NCBI GenBank assembly: GCA_012032525.1
Contig: JAAUSV010000007.1
Coordinates: 1 to 32,026, forward strand
DNA from: Leptolyngbyaceae cyanobacterium SL_7_1
GTDB lineage: Bacteria > Cyanobacteriota > Cyanobacteriia > Elainellales > Elainellaceae
Direction of reading: 5' to 3'
DNA length: 32,026 nt
Part shown: piece by piece, positions 11,600 through 21,626 of the stretch
Layout of the letters: the number at the start of each line of letters is the position of its first letter
Numbering within the stretch: position 1 is the first letter of the stretch
Position numbers and translations under genes: made by a program
The notes under the pieces: generated by a model
Databases searched by the model: none
What the model was told of the DNA's origin: nothing
Seen by the model: the letters and a program-made list of their open reading frames with translations, nothing else

Positions 11600-11923
11600 T
11601 CACATCCCCCTGACGCGCGTTTGGGTCAAAATCACGGTGAGCGGGGTTCCCGTGGGCAGGCAAATCGCCTGGCTATCCTGCATCAACACGGGCATGCCCA
11701 TCACCTTGATGCGCAGTGCTGCAATGATCCAGGTCGCTGTGATGCACGGACCGACATTGGCAGGAGGGGGCGGATTGGCACACCCAGCCACCACGTAGGG
11801 CGGTGGCTGGGTGGTCACGGGCATGCCCATTACCAGAACCCGGGGATTGGGCACGGTCGGTTTTGCCTGCCCGCCATGGGCGCAGATCACGGTGCTACCG
11901 ACATTTAGCAGAAATCCTGGCAT
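11600..11923 (-). CDS. PAAR-like spike-tip protein (Afp10-like)
   Basis: MPGFLLNVGSTVICAHGGQAKPTVPNPRVLVMGMPVTTQPPPYVVAGCANPPPPANVGPCITATW...MQDSQAICLPTGTPLTV: Cys/Gly/Pro-rich short protein between spike and gp25 genes. Confidence 0.8.
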   Translation of the reverse strand: MPGFLLNVGSTVICAHGGQAKPTVPNPRVLVMGMPVTTQPPPYVVAGCANPPPPANVGPCITATWIIAALRIKVMGMPVLMQDSQAICLPTGTPLTVILTQTRVRGM

Positions 11924-12726
11924 CAGATCACCTCCAGAGCGCCATTATTGACGTTGACTGAGACGGGCGATAGCTTGATGCTGGCGGCGGCATTACTCAG
12001 CTCGATGCCTGCTGGAGCCACCTTGACCGTGGCAGTCGTCGCCCCCAATTCAATGCCGGAGGTGGAAAACTTGGCACTGGCAGGGGCATTGCTGATCTCG
12101 ATGCCCGACGTCGTACCGAGGGCTAGCTTGGCGGGGGAACAGTTTAGTTCAATGCTGCTGGCGGTAAGTTTGATGGCGATCGCACTTTCCTGTAACTCGA
12201 TCGAATCCGCCGCCACCGTCAGAGTGGAGTTGGCACGATTTTTGACTTCGATCACATCGGCTTTAATCTTGATCGTGGTTTGATCGTTGTTGTTTAGCTC
12301 AATCCCGTCCGCATTAAAAACCAACTTGAGCGGACGCTCCACCACCGGATCGGTCACCTCCAAGGTCACTCCCTGGTTATCCCCCAAATTGCTCCAGGTC
12401 AGGGTAATTCCTGCTACCCGAAACACCTGGACTTTGACGGGTTCACTAACTCTGGCAGCTTCTGGCAATTGATCGCTCCCCCAAAAGCAGCCACTCCAGA
12501 TCGGGTAGTCGGGGTCGCCGCCTTCAAACTCCACCCAGATATTGGAGCCGATGGGGGGAATCGCAAAAAAACCAATGTCACGTCCGGCGTAGGGTGTACA
12601 CGGCAGTGCCCAAGCCAGGCGATCGCTCCCCAAAATCGCGGGCACTTCCACTTGAATGCGTCCCAAGTGCAGCGGATCGACTACGGCGGCAACTTTACCG
12701 CGATACTTGCCAAAAAATCTGCGCAC
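11923..12726 (-). CDS. gpV/gp5-like spike protein (OB-fold plus C-terminal repeat beta-helix)
   Basis: VRRFFGKYRGKVAAVVDPLHLGRIQVEVPAILGSDRLAWALPCTPYAGRDIGFFAIPPIGSNIWVEFEGGDPDYPIWSGCFWG is VgrG/gp5 OB-fold-like; repetitive tail. GTG start at 12726 inferred from the upstream gene ending at 12731. Confidence 0.82.
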   Translation of the reverse strand: MRRFFGKYRGKVAAVVDPLHLGRIQVEVPAILGSDRLAWALPCTPYAGRDIGFFAIPPIGSNIWVEFEGGDPDYPIWSGCFWGSDQLPEAARVSEPVKVQVFRVAGITLTWSNLGDNQGVTLEVTDPVVERPLKLVFNADGIELNNNDQTTIKIKADVIEVKNRANSTLTVAADSIELQESAIAIKLTASSIELNCSPAKLALGTTSGIEISNAPASAKFSTSGIELGATTATVKVAPAGIELSNAAASIKLSPVSVNVNNGALEVI

Positions 12727-12730
12727 TCGC

Positions 12731-13878
12731 TTACCTCCCAACTCTGGATACAGTGCTGTTGCGTCCCTCACGGGTGATCGTAAAACTCTGCTGGTATTCG
12801 CCTTTGCCAATCCGGTGGGTGACATTTTTGACGTAGTACAGCCCATCATGGGTGTTGCCCATGCCCCGCAGCGTCACCAATTCTCGCAGCCGTAGTAGAT
12901 CGCCATAGCGCAACGTATCTAGCTCCCCCGTCACGGTGATGCCCGTCTCGGCTGAGCGATTCACCATGCCCTGCGTCCGCGCCTGTGCCCGTGCCAATTC
13001 ATGCCCCGTTTCTTCGTAGGTCTGCACCCGGCGGACGCTTTGGCGCTGCTGAAGCTGCAAAACCGATTGCTGGGAGAGGGGCTGGCGATCGCTCGTTGCC
13101 ACCCGTAATGGTTGAATCTGATTGGTGCGGCGGTCTTGAATGCGTCCTTCGAGTTGGGTCGCTGCTTGGGCATCAAACTGGACATTCACCCCGCTGGCAT
13201 TGGTAAACGGTCCCATATCCACCGTGATTGCCCCCTGCGATCGCCGCCCACGGGGGCGCGGTCCCCAGTAGGCGGTATTTTGCCCAACCCCCGGTCCGGC
13301 GGTGATGAAAAAGACATAGTCAAACCGCTCCCCCAATTCCCGCAGGTATGCCAAATCGCTGCCGGATTGGGCGGGAATGCGATCGTTGCGAGAGGGGGTA
13401 ATGTTGGTGGGCGGCGTTTGCACATCGGCAATCAGTTTGTATTTGGCATAGTCTGCGCTACTGATGATTTGCGGGCGATCGCCATTTCACTTTGCTGCGG
13501 GTGTTGTTCCTGCTTAGCGCTGGCTTGATCCATCATGACGCTGACATCTTCGCCAGTAATCGTCAGGGTCGATCGCCCCGGCTCTCCACCGGGGGCAAAC
13601 TCTTGGCGAGTAATGATGCCATCCATCAACACCCGCGCCCGCGCTTGAATTGTGATCACCAAAATCACCCGGTTAAACGGCGTCAGCAATGGGCTTTTGA
13701 GTAGCGGATCATCCTGGCGATCGCGCCCCCCCGATCGCCCTACTTGAAATACCAGTTGAAATCCCGATTGGCTACTATCGCTGTGGCTCACTTCCACACG
13801 TTGTAGCGCTTCCATCAGCAAGCGGGGAGCAAGCTGGGGTGTTTTACCAATTCGCAAAGTGACGGTGATGCCAGACAT
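12731..13878 (-). CDS. gpD-like (phage late control D / VgrG N-terminal) hub protein; frameshifted near 13470
   Basis: Two ORFs (13432..13878 and 12731..13423) joined as ...SEMAIAR|IISSADYAKYKLIADVQTPPTNITPSRND...; ends VRRVQTYEETGHELARAQARTQGMVNRSAETGITVTGELDTLRYGDLLRLREL...GLYYVKNVTHRIGKGEYQQSFTITREG, typical of gpD. Confidence 0.75.
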
Positions 13879-13890
13879 AACGCCCTACCC

Positions 13891-14193
13891 TTACGCCTGA
13901 GAGGGTGGTTGGGGAATCGGAATTCGCAACACCTGCACAGCTTCCACCAGCAACTCTTCTGGCTTCATGGCGTTGTTGGCGTCACAAATCTGCCAAAATT
14001 GCTCCGCGTCGCCCAGCAGTTTTGCTGTAACCAAATCGAGGCGATCGTCACGGGACACGGTGATTTCTGAGGACAGCGGCAACGTCTCACCCTGGGGCAA
14101 AAATCGCCGTCGCTTGTAGGCAATTTTGCGCCCGTCGGCGGTGGTGTATTCGGCGGTTTCGAGGGAGTAGTAACGACTGTTGGGATCAAACAT
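13891..14193 (-). CDS. LysM-like small CIS protein
   Basis: RRFLPQGETLPLSSEITVSRDDRLDLVTAKLLGDAEQFWQICDANNAMKPEELLVEAVQVLRIPIP: LysM-like 'D-R-LD-A-LGD-W-I-DAN' pattern beside hub genes. Confidence 0.65.
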   Translation of the reverse strand: MFDPNSRYYSLETAEYTTADGRKIAYKRRRFLPQGETLPLSSEITVSRDDRLDLVTAKLLGDAEQFWQICDANNAMKPEELLVEAVQVLRIPIPQPPSQA

Positions 14194-14224
14194 AGGAACG
14201 GGGGCGGTGGAGTGTAGGTGAATG

Positions 14225-14896
14225 CTAAAGCCCTGCGATATTGACCTGGGTGACTTTGGTCGCCTCCGCCGTGGACAGGCTGCTTTGTCTCGCTAGGGTT
14301 TGTTTTTCGCGGTGGTGGGTGACAAATAGGGTTGAGCCACGCTGCTTCCAGGGCAAATCGTCGTAGGTAAGGACGCGCAAGCCGAGGGTGATTTTGGCAC
14401 GAATTGGATTGAGGTTGACATCATACGCCTCTTCTGCCACGCTCAAATCGGTAATCCGCACGGGTAAAACGCGGCGTTTGCCCCAAACGAGGAGCGTCAT
14501 TGGGGCTTCTAGGGGTACAATTTCGAGTTCCCCATTAGCAGCCCCCGACATGTTTTTGATCACGTCATTGATGTCGGGATATACCAGGGATTCTAGCGCC
14601 GCCAGTTGGGGATAAATCCCTAAACTGACTGCCGTTTGCTCGGCTTGCTCCAGTCGATCGCTCGCGTCAATTTCAATGTCTAGTCGAAAGGTCTCGATCG
14701 GGGCACCTTTAATGCGCAATGCCTCCGCTCTGGCATTGCCTTCACCCTCTGCCACCTGGATTTGCAGGCTACGAGAAAGTGTTTCAGGATTGTATTGAAA
14801 GGCGATCGATCGATCGACTCGATTTGTTTTGGGATCAACGGCAACGATCGCACCTTTGACCAACCGTGGGGCACGAGGGAAAGAAGTCATTGCCAC
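14225..14896 (-). CDS. CIS tube/hub initiator protein (Afp7/Pvc7-like, CIS_tube family)
   Basis: KGAIVAVDPKTNRVDRSIAFQYNPETLSRSLQIQ...RIKGAPIETFRLDIEIDASDRLEQ...LAALESLVYP...MTLLVWGKRRVLPVRITDLSVAEEAYDVNLNPIRAKITLGLRVLTYDDL. Confidence 0.82.
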   Translation of the reverse strand: MAMTSFPRAPRLVKGAIVAVDPKTNRVDRSIAFQYNPETLSRSLQIQVAEGEGNARAEALRIKGAPIETFRLDIEIDASDRLEQAEQTAVSLGIYPQLAALESLVYPDINDVIKNMSGAANGELEIVPLEAPMTLLVWGKRRVLPVRITDLSVAEEAYDVNLNPIRAKITLGLRVLTYDDLPWKQRGSTLFVTHHREKQTLARQSSLSTAEATKVTQVNIAGL

Positions 14897-14924
14897 TCCA
14901 TCTTAAAGATTAGGACTGTTTTGT

Positions 14925-15040
14925 TTAGAGGATATCTGAGAAGTATGAATCGCTTGATGTTCGCCCCCTAAGTCCTCCCAAGTTTGGGGGGTTGGGAGGG
15001 CGGTTCGGATCACAATTGTCACTTTTCAGACATCCTCTTA
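14925..15040. mobile_element. Candidate MITE-like element with imperfect terminal inverted repeats
   Basis: AGAGGATATCTGAGAAG (14927-14943) faces CTTTTCAGACATCCTCT (15022-15038; reverse complement AGAGGATGTCTGAAAAG, 15/17 match). Internal hairpin CCTCCCAA...TTGGGAGG. Confidence 0.5.
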
Positions 15041-15453
15041 GACTGAAATTGAAAAATCGATCGCTAAATTATCCTCGTAAACTATTGCTTGGAAAAACTA
15101 TTGCTTGAAAAACCCTTACAGTAGCAAAACTAAACTGATTGACGCGATCGCTGACCACTGAATCTGGAGTGTGATTCAGTTCGACCAATCAACAGGAATA
15201 GGAAGGGGTCTAAGGCAGCCAAGTACGGTTTTCTAAGGCAAGAATACTCCCTGTTTCCCGGTTTGCCCAGATTTGTAACTATTTCCTCTAGATACGTAAT
15301 AGTTGTTCATTCAAGGTTGTTCACACTGTTAAGAAGTAGGTGATTCGCGCCACTCGACCCAATTTGATCACACAATTTGAGGTGTGCTTGGCGAGTTTGC
15401 TCGATCGATCGCCCATCAATCAGCCTATTGATTCTCTTTGGAGGTTCTGTTTC

Positions 15454-15932
15454 ATGGATGCGCTTCAGCCCAACCGTCCAGCTTTCCCACAATCCCGCCC
15501 CCCGCTGAAGCTGCTCGGCGGTGGTGGAATGCGATCTACTGCCAAACGGAGGAACTTTGGCAAACCATCACTAGCCGTGACACGGGCAAAATTTATAAGG
15601 AAGCCACCTGGAAAACTGGACAAATCCTTATTCTGCTGCTCCGCCTGCTGCTATTGATTGGCATCTCGATTTTGGGAGTGTTTGTGTTTGTGTGGCTATT
15701 GGGCTACCACAGTGGACACTGGTTGCGGGAACACCTAGAAGCCGATCAACCAACCCCTGCCATTATTCTGAATCGATTGATTGCTATCTTACTGCTGCCG
15801 TTCCAACTCACAGCAATTTGGCTCGATCGAGAACTCAATCAAGCCTTTGGCTGGAATCTAAAACTGACAGACCTGTTGCCTCCTCCCGATCCAAACCTCT
15901 TGCCACCGAGTGATGGGGCGGATGACACATAG
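15454..15932 (+). CDS. Membrane protein of unknown function; frameshift near 15505
   Basis: MDALQPNRPAFPQSRPP joins AEAARRWWNAIYCQTEELWQTITSRDTGKIYKEATWKTGQILILLLRLLLLIGISILGVFVFVWLLGY across a C-run; hydrophobic segment. Confidence 0.6.
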
Positions 15933-15943
15933 ATCGGATAGGG

Positions 15944-15965
15944 GAGCGGGATCAGTCCCGCTCCT
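15944..15965. terminator. Hairpin between convergent genes, possible bidirectional terminator
   Basis: GGAGCGGGA-TCAG-TCCCGCTCC, 9-bp perfect stem, 4-nt loop; no strong T tract. Confidence 0.4.
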
Positions 15966-16122
15966 ACTGGGGTGGGGCGGGGGGAACATCAGGCGTTGGG
16001 GGTGTCCCGCCATCTGGTGCCGGGTGGGGGGATGGAAAAATTGCCTTGATGTCGCGGCTAAAGAAACCGAAAATAAACGCAGTGCCAAAGAGAAATGTGA
16101 GGGTTTGTAATGTTGTAACCAT
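15964..16122 (-). CDS. 52-aa small membrane protein (not in the ORF track)
   Basis: Translates to MVTTLQTLTFLFGTAFIFGFFSRDIKAIFPSPHPAPDGGTPPTPDVPPAPPQ; preceded by AAGGAG 8 nt upstream of ATG; one hydrophobic segment plus Pro-rich tail. Confidence 0.6.
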   Translation of the reverse strand: MVTTLQTLTFLFGTAFIFGFFSRDIKAIFPSPHPAPDGGTPPTPDVPPAPPQ

Positions 16123-16181
16123 GGGGGGTTCTCCTTAAAATTACTCGGCAAAAATTACTCGTCAGTTTCACTTTAGGCAAA

Positions 16182-16631
16182 TCAAGTGCCGCAGTTTCCT
16201 CTAGACCAGCCCCACTCTTCTACGCCAACTGAAACTTGTGAACCCGATCGTACATTTCCTTTCCCCAAATCAATCAACGTTACAGCCGTCGCCGCTAAGA
16301 AACTTCCTCGGTAAATCGGTTCTCCCTGGCTGTTTGTGGTATCAAAGGTGAGGGTAGACACTTGGGGCGGCTGACCCGATCGATTCCAACGAATTTGTGT
16401 AAAGCGACCATCCACAAACTCAGCGCTGTAGCTCCATCCATTAGTCATTTGTCCGCTGCAAGTAAAACTTTGAGCCGCATCAGCCGGAGAGAAAGCCGCT
16501 TCAGTTACGAATAGACTGACCGCGATCGCTCCAACTGCGATCGCCCGTTGCATCCATTTACAAGCCATCATGTTCGTGTTCATGGTTGAGTTCATTTCAT
16601 TGGGGTGTCGGAGAGATTGCAACAACAACAA
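16182..16631 (-). CDS. Small secreted/periplasmic protein of unknown function
   Basis: Signal-peptide-like MQRAIAVGAIAVSLFVTEAAFSPADAAQ followed by a Cys-containing mature region ending WSRGNCGT; actual start probably one of the internal Met codons. Confidence 0.65.
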   Translation of the reverse strand: MLLLQSLRHPNEMNSTMNTNMMACKWMQRAIAVGAIAVSLFVTEAAFSPADAAQSFTCSGQMTNGWSYSAEFVDGRFTQIRWNRSGQPPQVSTLTFDTTNSQGEPIYRGSFLAATAVTLIDLGKGNVRSGSQVSVGVEEWGWSRGNCGT

Positions 16632-16737
16632 TCAATCCTGTGTTGCAATTTTTAAGCAAATTGGAAATTATTTATCGTTAGATTAAAACAAGAAAATATG
16701 AAATTGATAGGAAGTGAGCGATCGCTTTTTCCATCAG

Positions 16738-17360
16738 CTATTCATAGGAATTGCGATGTTGACCGATGCGATGAAGCAGAATCAGCGCAATCACAGCACC
16801 CGCTAATCCAGCAGCGATCGTACTCACCATTGCTTGAATTGCGATCATGTTGGATGGCGTAATCAGTGCGCCCGGTGATGCCAACGTTGTGCCAATCTGA
16901 TTGGGAGCAACGACCATTGCACCTTGGGGCAGCGTTAACATTTTGAAGGTCAATGCACCAACTCGCCCTAGGCGATGAAGACCGCGATCGACATAATGCC
17001 AATATTGGCAACTAGTCCAACTTTCACGTCTTGAATCACCTGGAATTTAGCCGGACGTACATCTCGTTCTTCCAGCCTATCAGCGAGTTGTGTGTATCGA
17101 AAACACCAGAAAGCGCTGAAAACTAGGATGACTATACAGACGATCGCCAACACCAGACCGAGGGAAAACCCACCAACCGGCGGCTGTCTTGGCTTCATTA
17201 AAACAGTTGTGACAACGACCAAGATGGGAATAAATCCTAATACCGCTTGTAGCCAGAAGCCTATCCATCCCAACCAACGGAAAGAACGGGCAATCTCCCC
17301 AATCGTCCGGCTTGAAGTTTCATCACCGAAAAGCTTTAACACTGCAAAAGCCTCTGCCAA
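16738..17360 (-). CDS. DUF3611-like membrane protein; frameshift near 16970
   Basis: ORF 16968..17360 (FRWLGWIGFWLQAVLGFIPILVVV...) continues in a second frame as GRVGALTFKMLTLPQGAMVVAPNQIGTTLASPGALITPSNMIAIQAMVSTIAAGLAGAVIALILL. Confidence 0.6.
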
Positions 17361-17512
17361 ACCAGGAAATCTAAGTATAGAAGAAACTTCTATGAAAGTG
17401 ATATGAAAGCTTGGTCGTTATTGAGAAAAAAGATGGTGCAGGGTTCAGTTCACGCGCAACAAAGATTCGGAGGTACATTACAACTAGTAGAATTTTTCTC
17501 TCAGCCTTTCCC

Positions 17513-20500
17513 ATGCCGATCGCCCTTGCCAACTTTCGCCGCCCGATCGCCAATGTGCCGCTACGCTGGGCGTTGACGGTTCCGTTTGTGCTGCTGACGG
17601 TGGGAGCGACAACGCTGGTGGGCTATCTGTCCCACCGCAACGGGGAGCAGACGGTGACTGATTTAGCCAGTCAACTGATGCAGGAAAAGGGCAACCAAAC
17701 GGTGCTTTACCTGGAGCGATCGCTTGCCGTGCCTCACCTGATCAACCAACTCAATGCAGATAGTATTCGTCTGGGTCAACTCCCCGGCTTTGAGACTACA
17801 GATCCAGAACCCCTAGAAAAGTTTTTCTGGATACAACTGCTACGGTTTCCCGATGTCACCTCGATCGCGATGGGTAACAATCGGGGCGGTATGGTTGGCT
17901 CCGGTCGTCGCCTGATCCCCGGACCCGTCACCATGAACGTTTATCGGACTGCCCAATTCGCTAGGGGAAAGTACACGCTTTCAGTCACCAATACTGACGG
18001 GCAGATCACCGAAACGAAAACTATTTCCGAGAATTATGATGCCCGAACTCGACCCTGGTATGAAACCCCCGCAGAGGCAGGGGAGGCGACCTGGAGTCCG
18101 ATTTATCAATACATCAGCGATCTACAAGTGCTGGGAATTTCTGCCGGACTCCCCGTTTACACCGACTCTGGCAAACTCCGAGGGATTTTGACCGCAGATA
18201 TCAATCTGAAAGGGTTGAGTCATTTCCTATCGGGTTTGAAATTGAGTCCATCCGGGCAGGTGTTTATTGTGGAGCGATCGGGATTTTTGGTCGCCAGTTC
18301 TACAAACCAGCCCATCACCGAAACGCAGGCTGGAGCAGCCGAACGGATCAACGCTGGAGAGAGCGAAGATCCGACAATGCGAAACACGATGGCACAGCTT
18401 AATGCCCGCTTTGACGATCTAACTCGGATTGGTGAGACTCAGCAATTCACAATCGAGCAGTCGCAGTCAAACCAATGGGTGCGGGTGATTCCGTTTCAGG
18501 ATCGATACGGATTGGATTGGCTGATTGTCATGGTGGTGCCAGAATCCGATTTTATGGCAGCGATTCACGCCAATCAAGCCACCACACTATTGCTCTGTCT
18601 GCTAACACTGGGGGGCGCGATCGGGCTGGGACTGCTTACTGCCGATCGGCTCACCTGCCGCTTTGTCCAGTTAAACCGAGCTAGCCGAGACCTCGCCGCA
18701 GGCAATCTCGATCGACGATTGCCCCTCACCAGCCCCATTTATGAAGTCAATTGTCTGGCACAGACGTTTAACCAGATGGCGGATCAACTGCAATCCTCGT
18801 TCGATCGCCTCCAAACCGCCTCATTTGAATCCGAGGAAAAATTCACCGTTGTCTTTCATGCCAGCCCTGATCCGGTGGCGATCGCCAGCTTTCCTGAAGG
18901 ACGCCTTCTAGAAGCCAACGAAAGTCTGCTTCAGTTTTTTGGCTATTCCCACAGCGAAATCATCGATCGCACGGCTACGGAACTGGGTCTGTGGCGTGAT
19001 TTGAGCGATCGGGAACAGTACAAAGGGTTACTCGCCCAGCAGGGGAGCGTTCGCAATCTGGAAGTTGAGGTTTGCACCAACGCCGGGGAGGTCAAAACGA
19101 TTCTGCTGTCTGCCGAACTACGGATGCTGGAAGGGCAGAACTGTGTGCTGGTGGTGCATCGAGACATCAGCGATCGCAAGGCGGCTGAACTTGCCCTACA
19201 ACAGAGCGAAGAACGCTTCCGTGAAGTTGCCCACACGATCAATCAGCTATTTTTCGTGCGGGCGATTCCCACTGGCAAATACCTTTATGCCAGTCCGGGC
19301 TATGAAAAATTGTGGGGACGTAGCCTTGAGAGCCTGTATGAAAATCCTGATTCCTGGCTAGATAGCGTGCACCCGGAAGACCGAGCACGAGTGCTGGAAT
19401 CGGTGCGGCAGCAAGCTTACGCGGGTGAAGTGCGACGAGAGTATCGCATCATCCGAGCGGATGGCGCAGTGCGCTGGATCTCAACCGAAATTTCGGTTGT
19501 CTATGACAAGACGGCAACCCTTCACGCCTTGTGGGGCTGGCAGACGACATTACCGATCGCAAACAGCTAGAGCAACGGCTGCGATCGCAGGCAGAAGCAG
19601 AGCATTCACTCGCGACAATTACGCAAAATATTCGGCAATCGCTCGATCTCAATCAAATTTTGGCGACGACAGTCAACGAGGTGCAGCAAACTCTAAAAGC
19701 CGATCGCGCCTTGATTTTCCGGCTGCATTCCGCCAGCGTAGGGCAGGTGATTCAAGCAGCCGTTCTGCCAGCCTATCCAGTGACAAACCAGACGCGCTGG
19801 GAAGATGAACGCTTTCCCGCCGAGTGCTACGAACAGTACCGACAGGGAAAGCCGCTGATTGTGCCGGATAGTGCGACAGATGCAGGGGCAGCGTCTCTGG
19901 CGGAATCTATGCAAGCGATCGGTGTGAAATCGAAAATTGTGGCACCGATCGTCCGCACTTGCGGTGCATCTTCGTCCGTTTGGGGTCTGCTGATCGTTCA
20001 CGCCTGTTCGCACTATCGCCAGTGGCAACCTTCCGAAGCCGATTTCTTGCAGCAAATTTGCAACCAGTTGGCGATCGCGATCGATCAGGCTAACCTTTAT
20101 CAACAGTTACAGAGCGAACTGGCAGAACGTAAACAGGCAGAAGCGATTTTGCAAGAGCGAGAAGCGATGCTGCGGGCGAGCGGCGACAATTTGCCCAAAG
20201 GCTATATCTATCAGTGCAGCTACGAGCCGGAGGGAGTTTCCTACACCTACATTAGTGCCGGGGTTGAGCGATTGCTCGGTCTCCAGCCGGAGGAGGTGAT
20301 GCAAAATCCTCAACTACTTCGCACCGTTGGGTTTGAGGAAGACATTGCCGCCGCGATGCAGGTGGTGCGGCAGGCAATCCAAACCGAGGCTCCGTTTGAG
20401 CTACAAATGCGAAATCATACCGCAGACGGCAGCATCCAGTGGTCTTGGATTCGCGAAACCCCCCGCCGATTGGCAGACGATCGCGTGGTCTGGGATGGCA

Positions 20501-21626
20501 TCGAAGTCGATATCACCAATTTCAAGCAAACCGAGGCAGCCCTCCGCGCCAGTGAAGCGCAGTTTCGCAGAGCGTTTGATGATGCCCCGATCGGAGTGTC
20601 GCTAATTTCACAAACTGGACAGTACATCAAGGTGAATACCTGCTACTGCCATCTGTTGGGCTACACCGAACCGGAATTACTCTCCCTGACTTTTCAAGAG
20701 ATTACCCATCCCGTTGATTTAGAAGCAGAGCTTGCAGGGTTTCAGCAGATGATATCAGGGGAAATTTGTGGGTTTCAAATCACAAAACGATACATCACCA
20801 AGCAGGGAATCATCATTCCCGTTCTATTAAACGCCGCTCCAATTCGTGATCAAGACGGACAACTCCTTTATGTGGTGGCACACACCCAAGACATTCGCGA
20901 TCGCTCAAAGTTGAGCGGATGAAAGATGAGTTTATTTCCGTCGTCAGCCACGAACTTCGCACCCCCCTGACTTCAATTCGGGGGGCATTGGGCATTTTAG
21001 GCTCTGGTGTTTTTAACGATCGACCCGAAAAAGCACAGCACATGCTCCATATCGCCATCAACAATAGCGATCGCCTCGTTGCCCTAGTCAATGACATTCT
21101 GACGCTAGAGCGATTAGCATCTGGCAAAGTTGAGCTGGTGATGGAACCGTGTCGCATTGCCGATTTGATCCAGCAGACCGTTGATAGCGTACAGGCGATT
21201 GCTGATCAGTCAAACGTCACCATTTCCTGCACTTCAATTTCTGAAACCCTGTGGGCGGCATCGGGAGCGATCGTGCAAACGCTGACGAATCTACTCAGCA
21301 ACGCCATCAAATTTTCAGCGCCAGGAGATACAGTTTGGCTGAAGGCGGAAGCGGCGGATGAAAATCAATTCTCAGTGCCTCACATTCTTTTCACCGTAAA
21401 AGATCAAGGGCGCGGCATTCCTGAAGACAAACTTGAAGTGATTTTTGAGCAGTTTCAACAGGTGGATGTCTCTGATTCTCGCGAAAAAGCAGGAACCGGG
21501 CTGGGGCTAGCCATTTGCAAAAAAATTGTGCAGCAGCATAGCGGACAAATTTGGGTCGAAAGTAGTCTGGGTGAGGGAAGCACGTTTTATGTTGCATTGC
21601 CGTTAATGGGACAAGAAAGTGACTAA
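17513..21626 (+). CDS. Sensor histidine kinase: dCache sensor, HAMP, PAS domains, GAF, HisKA, HATPase; frameshifts near 19535 and 20910
   Basis: Three ORFs joined by ...LHALWG|LADDITDRKQLEQRLR... and ...[32 protein letters not shown]...; N-terminal TM and extracytoplasmic sensor, HPD-type PAS repeats, GAF-like (LIFRLHSASVGQVIQAAVLP), H-box SHELRTPL, G boxes GRGIPEDK and GTGLGLAICK. Confidence 0.85.

Noticed and set aside
11159-11908. 249-aa plus-strand ORF with many His residues
   Set aside because: Shadow ORF antisense to gp25 and PAAR genes, which have clear family motifs.
13423-13480. Programmed frameshift in the gpD-like gene
   Set aside because: Similar slips occur in many unrelated genes of the window, so sequencing error is the simpler explanation.
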